Below, in pieces: positions 34,401 through 45,400 of a stretch of DNA of 64,000 nt; the stretch's first letter is position 1, and every line of letters begins with the position of its first letter. Below the pieces are notes generated by a model that was not told where the DNA came from, did no database searches, and saw only the letters and a list, made by a program, of their open reading frames with translations. This DNA comes from Anaeramoeba flamelloides (Eukaryota; Metamonada; Anaeramoebidae), in the NCBI GenBank assembly GCA_027625915.1, contig JANTQA010000012.1, positions 11,494,501-11,558,500 of the forward strand, in the 5' to 3' direction. The position numbers were made by a program, and so were the translations under genes.

Positions 34401-34740
34401 ACGAATAGACTAGTGGATGGTGTTTTGGTTCCAAAATTTCAATATCTGTTGGCACTCAAAAAATAATTTTCAGTAATGTTCACACAATTAAAATTTTTCA
34501 AAATAGGAAAATGTACTTACATCCTTTACCTTCTTTGAGGGCTCAATTTAGTAAAAGAAAAATATTGAAAATGAAGTGAAAATTAGATCCCATTTATAAT
34601 TCAAATACCCGGAAACATGAAGAAGGTATCAAGTGGGGCCATGTATTATCAAACCAAAGCTAATTGTTGATGTTAGTTAGGGGCTATTAAGGTCTTTTAT
34701 TCGCCTATTAAAATAAAAAGTTTACAAGATTATCGAAAAA
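31447..34740. other. Region upstream of the AIG1-like gene
   Basis: No complete gene recognised. It contains a coding-like stretch at 32840-33275 (separate entry) and a possible large DNA element with similar ends near 33328 (GGTAAGTACATTTTT) and 34530 (GTAAGTACATTTTCC in inverse), about 1.2 kb apart, which I could not confirm. Confidence 0.45.
32836..33275 (+). pseudogene. Coding-like fragments of an unrecognised gene
   Basis: A plus-strand frame from about 32836 to 33042 is open for roughly 69 codons without an ATG and reads protein-like (KVCLILEYLYPVFKNWDTSV, LWSLANFLNFDTF, AFKCPLLFLALY). A second piece at about 33187-33270 reads GGDLFLLDTPEIRPNLVKEV in an open frame before TGA. The composition is unlike spacer frames. 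They could be exons of an unlocated gene or remains of one; helical, HEAT-like in feel but no family recognised. Confidence 0.3.
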
Positions 34741-34749
34741 AATATTCTA

Positions 34750-34859
34750 CAGCCCGCAAATACTATGTACCCAAAGACTATAGTCTATGTTTCAAAAGAT
34801 AACCGGTGCTTTTTTTTTCTTGTTGTTTCTAGTGAAATCTAATTCACCATCCAATAGTA
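34750..34859. mobile_element. Family 8 element fragment (left end only)
   Basis: Begins TA|CAGCCCGCAAATACTATG and follows the family 8 left end through CCAAAGACTATAGTCTATG to CACCATCCAATAG, where it is cut off by the start of the next family 8 copy at 34860. This looks like insertion of one copy into another. Confidence 0.6.
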
Positions 34860-35290
34860 GAGTGATCACAATAATATGTACCCGTAGACTATAATCTAGG
34901 TTTTAAAATATAATCCATGCTTTGTTTTCTTCTTTTTCCAAATCAACATCCAATCAACTACCAAACAGGATACCTAAATTCAAATCAATTTCGAAGGTAA
35001 AAATCTGGATATTTTAGGTAAAATTTAAATTAGGAATGCAATTTGTTGGAAAATTTTCATAATATTCTCAATTTTTTTGGAATTTTTAGGTTTTTTTGAT
35101 GATAAAAATTTTACTATATTTTATCACGATAAATTTTCCAATTTGATCCTAAATTTTTTGAATTTTTGTTTTGAATAAGAGAACTTTAGAAACTATTAAC
35201 ATATTTGATTTACGTTGATTGTTTGTTTTTTTGATATTTTAATGTTTAGAATAGAAACATGTTTTTTATTTTGAAACCTGCTAGTATGAA
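34860..35290. mobile_element. Family 8 DNA element, degraded inverse copy
   Basis: Begins GAGTGATCACAATAATATGT after TA, matching the end of the 41190-41669 copy (CAGTGATCAAAATAATGCGT), and follows it through AACATCCAATC and CTCAATTTTTTTGGAA to about TTTTGAAACCTGC near 35290, with more divergence toward the inner end. Confidence 0.65.
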
Positions 35291-35480
35291 ACTATAAAAT
35301 TAAAAATCCAAAGCTAGACAAAATTATTACTCCAATTATCATTTTATACATACATCTAAAGTTTGTTCGCGATACAATCAATGTTACAGGACTTGTAAAT
35401 CTTGAGGCTGTTGGATTTACTATTCGTTGCCAAAGAAATGGAGTAAAATTTGCATTCAGCTATCCAAAAAAAGATTTTTA

Positions 35481-35954
35481 CTGTAGTCAAAATAAAGCGT
35501 GCAAAAGATTTAATCGGTGTTTCAAAATTAAAAGTGTGTTTTTTTTTTGTTATAGAAGACCTATACATTAGAAAATCAAAGAAATTGGTAATAAACCGTA
35601 AAAAATATGATATTGGTTTCTTAAAGTTCTATTATTTAAAAAGAAATCCTAAAAATAAAGGATCAACTTGGAAAATTTATTTCATAAAATAGAGTAAAGT
35701 ATTCAAATTTTTATACCTAAAAAAACAATAAAATTCAAAAAAATTGAGAATATTTCGAAAAATTTTCAACTAGTTGTATTAATAATTTAAATTTTACTGA
35801 AAATAACCAGACCTTTACTTTCCAAATTGATTTGAATTTGGGTATTCTATTTGGCTGTGGGTTGGATTTTGCCTTGGTAGAAGAAAAAAAAAAGAACGGA
35901 TAATATTTTGAAACCCAGATTAGAGTCTCTGTGCACGATTTATTTTGATCTCTG
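35481..35954. mobile_element. Family 8 DNA element, copy with short open frame, 474 bp
   Basis: Starts after TA with CTGTAGTCAAAATAAAGCGT and ends CTTTATTTTGATCTCTG-like sequence before TA (end CGATTTATTTTGATCTCTG at 35936-35954), so the ends are inverse repeats around TCAAAATAA. It is about 85-90% identical by eye to the complement of 41190-41669. A plus-strand frame of about 80 codons (to 35692) contains IGVSKLKVC and KKYDIGFLKFYYL, which also occur in the other copy. Confidence 0.75.
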
Positions 35955-36369
35955 TAATAATCCTTTAAATTTTCAATTTTTTAATTTGATAAATCAGTTT
36001 AAAATATTATTTTTCTCTTATAGAATTGGTGGTTTTGATGATTTGTTTTAATTCTGGGATGGGATTTTTTTTGGAATTGAATGCAAATTTCGAAATTTTT
36101 AAATTGAAATTAGCAGTATTGTTGTTAGTAGTAGTATGATTTTTATAAGTCCCCCGTCGAGAAAAAAGATGTTTTTTGGGTCGTATATTTCTGAATAGAT
36201 GTGAAAATGAATTTTATATATATATATATAAATTTAGGATATATTTTAGAATAGATTATAACTAATAGTTTTAAAAACGCTTTTAACATCTAAATAAACC
36301 CAATTACAGAATATTATATAACAGATGTAAAATATTACATATCCTTGGTTTTTGAGAATCTAAATGAAT

Positions 36370-36535
36370 CGAGTAAAATATATAACTTTTACTCTATTCC
36401 TTTAAATTCTAGAAAACTTAAAAAAAGTATCCTGTTTTTTTTTTTTTTTTTTTTTACTTTTTGAAATAAACCGAAAACTATTAAATTTTCTATTTATTTC
36501 AAAAATTAAGAAAAAAATAACAGAAAAATTAGCAG
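36370..36535. repeat. Palindrome-cluster repeat, cluster 3 (short)
   Basis: One type B palindrome (GAGTAAAATATATAACTTTTACTC with partial outer arms, 36376-36415) followed by one type A palindrome (T run, CTTTTTGAAATAAACCGAAA, loop, complement, A run, 36436-36520). Same alternation as the clusters at 10.1, 13.9 and 49.9 kb. Confidence 0.6.
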
Positions 36536-37299
36536 AGTAAATATTTTCCCGAAATTAAATTACTAAATAATTCTTTAATAGTCTAAATAATTGATTCCCT
36601 CTTTGAAAGATATTAATCAGATTTAAAATATCTTTAAAATAAAATAAAATAATTTCGTAGTTGTGAAAAAAAAAAATTTTAAATTTTTTACATTAAAAAA
36701 TTTAAAAAAAATATTTATCGAACCGAGAAAATTGGATTGTTTAACTTGGATTATAAAAAAATTTTAAAATTTTTTTTTGATCAAAGATCGTTAATTAACC
36801 AATAGTATTTATTATAATTGAAGTTATTAAGAAGTGTAAAATTAATAAATGTCAATTTTTTTTTGAAAAAATTGTTTAATGATCGTGCTGGGATTAACCT
36901 TTTTCAAGTATATTATTTTGACAACTGTATTGTTTTTTTTTTTTTTTTTTTTCATTATAACAAGATTTTTTTGGGACAAAAAGGTGTTTTTTCATCTATA
37001 TATATATATTTATTATATATATATATATATATATAAGCAAAATTTCAAAAATAGGGTCATCATTAGTATTTTCTAAATTATTGGTATGTGTGTTGTGTTA
37101 ACCAAATATTCTGAACCCAATATCTTTTAAAAGTCATTATTGAATATTTAATATCAAGAAACAATCTTCTTTTAATGAAAATTTCCCAAAGTTGAATTCA
37201 TTTTTTTGCAATTTTTCTTTCAAAATCATTCCAAATTGTTATTTTTATGTTGAATGAACAAGAACATTTTTGAAAACCGTTAATATTCAAGAGATGAGA

Positions 37300-37740
37300 T
37301 TAATTAGCATTGGGAGAAGGGGATTGTAAAATTCAAAGAAAGTAAAACACCCAAGAAGTGTTTGCTTCGAAAACAAGTATCAACCAAATTTGCTTTAATG
37401 AGTTACAATGGTTCCTTGAAAAGTGAAGAAATAGCAAGATCAAATAAGATCTTCTTTTCTCTTTCATTTGGAGACATGTGATGAATGTGATCGTATTCAT
37501 TTTATCTTTGAGTTCTTTGTTGTACATTCAAAAAATTGGTTTTGTTTTCACTTTCTTTTCTTTTTCTTTTTCTTTTTCTTTCTTTTGTTGAGATTCTTTT
37601 TATCTTGAAAAAGGTATCAAGGAAAGTTTTGGTTGATACCAAATGGGTAAAAAGTAAAAATCTGATAACTATGATGGAAAGTTGTTTCAAAAGGTTCTTG
37701 GAAGCAATGGTGAATCTTAAAAGGATAATTTTAAGATGAA
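37300..37740 (+). pseudogene. Coding-like fragments, unrecognised
   Basis: Plus-strand frame from about 37310 to 37482 reads WEKGIVKFKESKTPKKCLLR..FALMSYNGSLKSEEIARSNK and stops. A second at about 37606-37740 reads VSRKVLVDTKWVKSKNL then ITMMESCFKRFLEAMVNLKR. Both have varied, protein-like composition. No start codon context, no matching splice pair and no family could be identified. Possibly two exons or the remains of a host gene. Confidence 0.3.
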
Positions 37741-37968
37741 AAATCATTTCAAAAATAGGTTCTGATTTATTTTTTTCTTTATGGGTTTCTTTTCTCTATT
37801 CTTTTATTAGAAATAATAATTAAAACAGAAAAGGGTGTTTTAGACAGTTACTTTTTAGTTTTAAGTTCTGATTTTTCTGGGTTGAGTTTTGGTATTCACT
37901 AAATGAGAAACTACAATTTTTTTTCAATCAAAAATTTGCCCCTATTTTTGAAATTAAGCTTATATATA

Positions 37969-38166
37969 CAGTCAGTTTCACTTTTAAGGCACAAACTTTC
38001 AACGAAATTTAAGGCACAACAAAAATCTCAAATTAAAGCACAAAATTCAAATTCTAGTAAAAATAAATTGTAAAAAAAAAAATTCCAAATTTTGTACCTT
38101 AATTTGAGATTTTTATTGTGCCTTAAATTTCGTTGAAAGTTTGTGCCTTAAAAGTGAAACTGACTG
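37969..38166. mobile_element. Foldback MITE family 2, copy 1, 198 bp
   Basis: A nearly perfect inverted repeat of about 85 bp per arm: the left arm starts CAGTCAGTTTCACTTTTAAG and the right arm is its complement, with only a few mismatches out to the central AT-rich spacer. Flanked by TA on both sides. The low divergence between arms suggests recent insertion. Confidence 0.9.
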
Positions 38167-38284
38167 TATATTATGGACAAAATAATAATTGCCTATTCAG
38201 AAAAACCACATTCAAGTCATTAAAATTGCCACTACGTGGATATTAATACAATCAATTTTATATTTTAGTTGGTAATTAATAACG

Positions 38285-38478
38285 TGTGTTCCACTTTTAA
38301 GATGCAGACTTTCAACAGAATTTAAGGCACAAAAAAATCCCAAATTTAAGAAGTACATTTTTTGGATTTTTTTTTTATAAATTATTTTACAATATTCTGA
38401 ATTTTGTTCCTTGTTTTGAGATTATTCTTGTGCTTTCAATTCTGTTGAAAGTCTGAGTCTTAAAAGTGAAACTTACTG
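38285..38478. mobile_element. Foldback MITE family 2, copy 2, older
   Basis: Same arms as the neighbouring copy at 37969 (CACTTTTAAG..GCAGACTTTCAAC on the left, GTTGAAAGTCTGAGTCTTAA then GTGAAACTTACTG on the right) but more diverged. Lies 118 bp from copy 1 in the same layout. Confidence 0.78.
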
Positions 38479-38852
38479 TAACTCTGTATTAATTACTCAT
38501 TGGAATTCAATTATCACACACAAGTTAATCCTATCCTTATTTACAATACTCTTATTTGTGGGTTTTAGAAATTGAACCAATAATAAAATATAAATTGGGT
38601 TATTGAACAAAAATAATTTATTTTCATTAATGTATAAAAGATCCATAAGAACCATAACTAACTTCAATAATAAGCTTTTCTATTGACAATTTAGAATTCC
38701 TTGAAGTCTCCATCCATAAATATCTTCAAATATCTTTTATAATTGTCTTTGTGAAGATCTGTTGGTTTTTCGAAAAAAAATTGGAAAATTAATAGGCAAA
38801 ATAGAAATAATAATTTTCTTTTATTAATTGGACAATAACAATATAAATAAAG

Positions 38853-39182
38853 ATGGTGATCAAAATGAAAACGAAAATGACACCAAACAATAAGATCAGT
38901 CATTTTATTTCGAACTCTCGGACTATTCCACTCACAAAAAGAATAAAAAGAAAATACGATAAAAAGTCTTTAATTTTCAAATTCAAATACCTGAAAAAGT
39001 CAGAGAGTCGATTGACAGATAAACAAACAAAAATGTTACAATTTGTGACTTTATATTTTGAAAAGAATCAAGAACTGAAAAGTATTTATGGGTTTGTTCT
39101 GTTCGTCAGGAAAAAACTTTATTTATCAACAGAGAATTATCTGAACCAAAAAACTACACCTTGTTTGTTGTCTATTAAATAG
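38853..39182 (+). CDS. Hypothetical 109-aa open reading frame
   Basis: ATG 38853, TAG at 39180. Basic protein with a helical second half (SRLTDKQTKMLQFVTLYFEK, then LKSIYGFVLFVRKKLY). The second half vaguely recalls the helical insertion of ISL3-type transposases but that is a weak impression. On the minus strand just beside it (38691-38775) a short frame ending DLHKDNYKRYLKIFMDGDFK also looks protein-like, so this may be a scrambled relic of a larger gene or transposon. Function unknown; it could also be non-coding. Confidence 0.3.
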   Translation: MVIKMKTKMTPNNKISHFISNSRTIPLTKRIKRKYDKKSLIFKFKYLKKSESRLTDKQTKMLQFVTLYFEKNQELKSIYGFVLFVRKKLYLSTENYLNQKTTPCLLSIK

Positions 39183-39255
39183 TTTTATTTAAGAAACAAA
39201 TTTTGATGATGTGTGTTAAATTATGGGAGAAACAACCAATTTTAAGAGGTAAAGT

Positions 39256-39727
39256 TCAGTAACTATTGAGAGAAAAATTTTGGACACAGAAAAATGGTTG
39301 TACAGCAATTTTAATTGGGAACCTTACTGAAAATGATTTTTAATTTCAATCGTTTGTGAAATAACTAAAGAAAATAAAAATAATCTACTTCTTAGAATAA
39401 CGTTTAATATAATTCTACTGTTTCGAAATCTTATCTCTTATAATCTAAAGCGAGTTTAAAAATTACCATTTTCAGAACTAATAGTAAACTTTACTAGAAC
39501 TTGGATTTTTGTTAAAAATGCATGATCTACTTTGGTTATCAACCATTCAAATGAGTATTCTACACAAACCAGAGATTAATGAACTTGTAACACCTTTAAA
39601 CCTGGATTTATATAAAAGTCACCTAGTTATCAATAGGATTTGATTTTCAATTTCAGTAATGTTCCCAATTAAAAATGCTGTCCAACCATTTTTCTGTGTC
39701 CAACATTTTTCTCTCAACAGTAAGTTT
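39256..39727. mobile_element. MITE family 6, single copy, about 472 bp
   Basis: Terminal inverted repeats of about 65 bp: the left contains TTGAGAGAAAAATTTTGGAC and AGAAAAATGGTTG, the right is the complement (CAACCATTTTTCTGTGTCC, then TTTTTCTCTCAACAG). Interior is AT-rich and non-coding. Exact boundaries are uncertain by a few bases. Confidence 0.78.
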
Positions 39728-41189
39728 TTTATTTAAGATTTTTCTTGACTAAAGAGGGTTCTCAAAGAAGAAAGTGTTTCTTTTTTGAGTTAACTGTAGA
39801 AAGGAAAATGAAAACGAAGTGAAAATTTTATCCTATTTCTTATTAAAATGACAGCAAAGAGGAATTCGCTTAATAAGATAATTTACTTTTTTTTTTGAAG
39901 TGACTCTGTAAAAACCATGTTATTAGCTCATTGTGTTTATTCGTTACTTTAATTTTTCAATTATTTATTTTGCAAAAGAAAATCAAAAAGTGATTGTACA
40001 ACTGTCAATTCTGTTGGACTATCTCAAAATCGAATTAATTCCAGAACCAAATTATTTATATTTTATTATTTTTTTTGGGATTACGTAATGTTAGTTCTGT
40101 ATTTTGTTAGTGTTCTCTGACTATGGAATGGTTAGTTTGAAAATAGCCTATAAAAGCGATTTGATAAATCATTTTTTTTCATTGCGGTACTTTTAACATA
40201 CGTTACTAACTCGTGGATGTTTTCTTTACGAAAGCGTTTTCATATCCACCCAAAATTAGAGAACGTCTTGTAATATCGCAAAGATCCCACGAAGTTTAGC
40301 AAAAACAAACATTACCACTAGTTCCTCTGTTTTCATGATCAATGATTTGGGATTAAGTTTTTGCAGACAAATTTCTTTTTTCAAAATAGACATACTTTTT
40401 AAAATTTTTTTTTTTTCTTTCTTCTTTCTTTTTTCTTTCTTCGTTTTTTGTTTTTTTCTTTTTTAATTCATTTTTTCTATGATGAAAATGGCATTTGTCA
40501 GAACTTTTTAATGAAGAAAAGTCTAGCTACCAAACCATTCAAACCTGAGAATATTTTGTTTTTTAAATGAATTAATCTTGCTTTTTTTTTTTGATTTTTT
40601 TCTTCTTATTCGCTCAAAGCTTTTTTATTTTGTACAGTTTAAGGTGATTTTCTTCACTAATTTCTTTTTTGTTCTGATTTTGTTTCTCCAAAAAAGGTAT
40701 TTTGTGTCAAATGATTACATTAACTTATTTTTCATAAAAATTATGTTTACTCTTCCATGGCACTAACAATCCTTTTTAATATCTTATTTTTTTAATTTTT
40801 TTGTTATTTTTTTGTTATTTTTTTCTTTTTCTCAAACTTTCGTGATATGAACAACCTGTAAAAGTCACAATTTTTCCCATAGAATAGTTTTCTTTTTATC
40901 AACTTATTTGATCGACACCATAATTAATTTATGTTTGTTTTTCTTGTAAAATTAATTTTTAACAGAAATAAACTTTTACTTTCGTTTCAATACTCTTCTT
41001 CAACAATTGAATAAAAGAGACAACACAATATTTTTACCGTTCTGGAAAAAAAGTGAAACACGATTTTTAATTGGTAACCTGAATTGAACCCTCATGGAAA
41101 TTCAAAGTAAGATTAATTAAACAAAGAGTAAATCAGCAATTTAAGGACAAAATGAAGGATTCAACACAATAATAGTTTTTTGAATACTA

Positions 41190-41669
41190 CAGTGATCAAA
41201 ATAATGCGTGCATAAAGACTATAATCCGTATTTCAAAATAGAATCCATACTTTTTTTTCTTCTCGTTTCAAGGTAACATCCAATCGACTACCCAATAGTA
41301 TACCTAAGTTCAAATCAATTTTGAAAGTAAATTTCTTAATTTTTTCAGTAAAATTTCAATTATTCATACAAATAGTTGAAAATTTTTCATAATATTCTCA
41401 ATTTTTTTGGAAATTTTTTTAGTATTTTTGAGATAATAATTTTCCCAAAAATTAACTCTATTTTTTGAGATAAATTTTCTAATTGGATCCTTCATTTTTC
41501 GAATTTCTTGTAAATAATAGAACTTTAAGAAACCAATATCATATTTTTTAGGGTTTATTATCAATTTCTTTGATTGGTCAATGTATAGGTCTTCTATAAC
41601 AAAAACAAAACACACTTTTAATTTTGAAACACCCATTAAATCCTTTTGCACACTTTATTTTGACGAAAG
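41190..41669. mobile_element. Family 8 DNA element, most complete copy, 480 bp
   Basis: Flanked by TA at both ends; starts CAGTGATCAAAATAATGCGT and ends TGCACACTTTATTTTGACG followed by AAAG. On the minus strand it has an open frame of about 95 codons (41651-41364) containing GVSKLKVCF, FVIEDLYI and KKYDIGFLKFYYL, shared with the 35481 copy. The N-terminal part could be a remnant of a helix-turn-helix domain of a Tc1-like transposase, but no catalytic part is present. Confidence 0.75.
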
Positions 41670-42488
41670 TAAAAATTTTTGTCTTTTTTTTGATTGTTTT
41701 TTTTGACGATCAAACTGAAAGATTGGATGGTAATGAATTTTGGTTGTAAGTTTGATTAAATTTGGTAGAGTTAGTTCAAAAATAGGGTGACTGAGATTGG
41801 AAAGTTTTGAAAAAATGATGGTTAAAAGGATCTTTCATCTTAAATACTGTTTGATTTGAAAGGTACAATTTTATTGAATGTGTTCTTCAGAAATAAAAAG
41901 TAAAATAAAATTTTCAAACATCACAATTAAAAAGAAAACGAGAACCTATTTTAAAATATACAAAAGTTATTTCCCAAAAAAACATAACAAAATTTTCAAA
42001 AATACAAACAAAAACGCAAACACAGTTATTAAAGCGACTGTAAAGAAAAAAGGATAAAATTTTCGTAAATTTTTTTGAATCAATTTGATACAACCACATA
42101 TTTATTCTTCTGTTTTATCTCTTATCTAAACCTTTTTATTCTTATTTAGCAAAGAAACAATAGTTTAACTGAGAATTCATGTTCAGGGAACCAGACAAGA
42201 ATTGATACAAAACTAGAAGACTTAAATGACAATTAATCACTCAACTACTTGTTCAAGAAGAAAAGAAAAGGAATAAACAAATTATCTTCTTTTTTTACCC
42301 AAAAGTAAAAATATTACTTAAAGCGTTAATTCTTTCATAAAAATTCTAGAAAAAACTTTTCTTGATATCACGTTACCCAAATCAGCAAAAAATGTGATCT
42401 CTCGAAATTAATAAACCTGTAAAATTTATTTCTCATTTCAAGATCATTTTTCCAATTTTATTAACAACTTTTATAAACTTGTTCGTTA

Positions 42489-45400
42489 ATGAATACAAAA
42501 CAAAACCAAAAACAGGAAACAAAAACAATCAAATGGATAGAAAGTACACTTCGTAAAAGAATAAAATCACAGCCAACTTGTGAAGAATTTGTAAACTATT
42601 GCTTAGACTCGATCAAAGAAATTTCACCTTTTAAGATCGCGAAAAAGTTTGCTATTGAATTTTTTTTCTTCTTTGTAAATAAAAAAAAAAAAATTCAAGA
42701 AATATCTTTTTTTACAACTTGAGTGATCAAATTAATATTTTTTTGAAGCGTGTACCCTTAGAGATATTAAAACATACACTTTTAAATTTTTTTTCCCACT
42801 TTCCAAACAAACAAAAACATTTCAAATAACAAACATTTTCAAAATAAAAAAAAAAAATATATAAAGTTTGACCCTTTACCAAACTATTAATCTTTTACAA
42901 GAGAAATGTCTTTACCTTGGTGTGAATCAAAAATATCTCTTTGACTCTACACTTCTATTAAGGTTTTCAACTTTGAGACCACTGTTTTTGTTGATGAACA
43001 ATTTAATTAAACAGTTAAAAACAAAAAAAAATATCATAAACAAGAATTTCTTACATAAACAAAACCACGACAAAAAAAAAATAGTAAAAACAAACTTGGA
43101 AAAAATAAAAAACTACTATATTGAAGGGTTTGTTGAATTTAATTTCCAGTATCTTTCTGAAAATGGACATAAATCTCAATGTACTTTGGAATTAAACAAA
43201 ACATATTTTGTATTCGCTACAAAAGGTAACGAGGTAAATTTCAAATGGGAATATAAGGATATCGAAGATTACAAACTTGGTATTTCAAAACCAAACCCAC
43301 ATAGGTTTGTATTAAAAGTTAAAGACAACTCAAAGGAAAAGAACTTTTTATTATTTTCGAAATCGGTTGATCAACGAGATTTAATAATCAAGACATTTCT
43401 AATGTTCAAATATTATTGTGATGAAGACAATTTCAAAAATATAGTAATCAGTGGCGATATATTAGGATATTATGAAGAAATAACACTTTACACAAAGAGA
43501 CTAGTCTCGAAAGAAATAATTAATTTGGATTTAATAATTAAATATAAAAATAAAAGCAAATCAAGCACAGGCACAAACACAAACACAAACACAAAAACAA
43601 AAACAAACACAAAGACAAACACAAAAACGAAAACAAGAAACAAGGAAAATAATTTGAAAAAAAATGTAATTATTCAATTTGAAAAGAAATGCTTTTTTTT
43701 TAAAATACTCGACACTAAAAAAAACCCACCAATTTATTACTGGAGCCAAAATGAAATTAATATTAAATTAAAGGAAACAAATAATAGAGTAAAATTGCTT
43801 ATTAATAACTATGAAGAAATTAAGCAATTTAATCTTTATTGTATAAACAAAGATTTTACTAATATATTATTTAATTTATTTCAAGAATTTAAACAGATCA
43901 ATAATGGGAATGTAAATGCAAACAAATATATTAATGGAAAACAAACTTTTAATTCCTACGATCGAAGGAATCCGATAAAGGATCTAAACAAAGATAATTT
44001 ACAGAATACCAATTATCCCACAATTATTGGGCATAATGAATATAACAATCAGATTTTCCCAATAAAATCTGTAAGGGTACGAACAATTGAAGACTCACCA
44101 GTTAGCATTATTCAAATATACCCAAAAATAAAACAGGATCAATTTGAAGAGGAAAACGAGGAATTTAATCATTCTCAAATCCGATATTTTACCACCTTTG
44201 ATTATAATGGTATCGGTACTGTATTTCAAAACACCCGTTTATACCCCTATTCATTTAAAAACCATTCAGTTTCATTATTAAACCACACAGAAACTAGCAA
44301 ACATAGCCAAGTCATCAATGATGTTATCAATGGTAAGAGTAAGAGCACCCACAGCAACATCAACAATAATAACATTAACAGTCAGAGGAAAAACCATATT
44401 TATACTAAAATAAAAGAATACTTGCATGAAGGGCGAGCAATTTTTAAAGTTAACTTAATATATCCACATTACCAATTTACCAATAAAAATCGTTTTTCAA
44501 CAACTACTACCAATAAAACCACCACCACCACTAACGTGAATTCTAAGGATATACCATTATTAAAAACCGAACCAGTTCAAATTATTTTAAATAAAGAAAC
44601 AATTTCGATTAATCCAATGAAAGAAAAATCAAAAATCCAACCATTTATTGAAGCCTATAATAAATACCAAAAATTATTTTTAAATGTTAACAAAAAAAAC
44701 ATCTTGTTATTTATAAGTAATCAAAGCGAACAAAAATATTTGTTACAAACAAATAATATAATACTTTGTGATTTGATAACCAATTGCTATCATATTTTTT
44801 CTCAAAATCATCTGTTTTCCATTTTTAAAGCAAGCAATAAATTTCCAATCCAAGAAATCATTTCGCCGTTACATAATAATAACTATATAAATAAAAACAT
44901 TGCTTTAACCAATTCAGTATATGAATATATTAAAAATTCAAAAAATAAAAATGATAAGGGTATGATTTTGACTTATATTGTTCAATTATACAATTCCCTT
45001 GAAGATTATGTAGGCGACGCCAAGATAATATTATTTAATAACTATTTTTCCATTCAATTTCAAAATCTTGAATTTAATAGATATTATTCCAATCATTCAA
45101 AAATTTTTAAATTTGATAACTATAATAAAAATTATTTTAATAAACAGAATTTATCTAAATTCTGTAGGCTTAATATAGATGAAAATATTTATATTATTTT
45201 CAATTTTAAAATGGTCAAAATAAAAAGCCAATTTATCAAAAATTTCAATTCTCAAAAAGACAAATTATTAAAAATTTGCAAATTAAAGCACCCAATGTAT
45301 TTTGAATCGATAATTGCTTCCCCAAATAGAGGCAATTTTATCTGTACAATCACCTTATACAGAGATAAATATTATATTAACACACCAATATCTAACATTT

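Noticed and set aside
33328-34530. Possible 1.2-kb DNA element with GTAAGTACATTTT ends
   Set aside because: Only about 15 bp match at the ends, no second copy, and no clear TA borders; too weak to call.
38853-39182. ISL3-type transposase reading of the 109-aa frame
   Set aside because: Only a loose resemblance to a helical segment and no catalytic motif; kept as hypothetical only.
40080-40400. A stretch of more complex sequence (TTACTAACTCGTGGATG.. region), considered as an exon or RNA gene
   Set aside because: Neither strand gives an open frame without stops, and no tRNA or other RNA fold with box motifs could be recognised.
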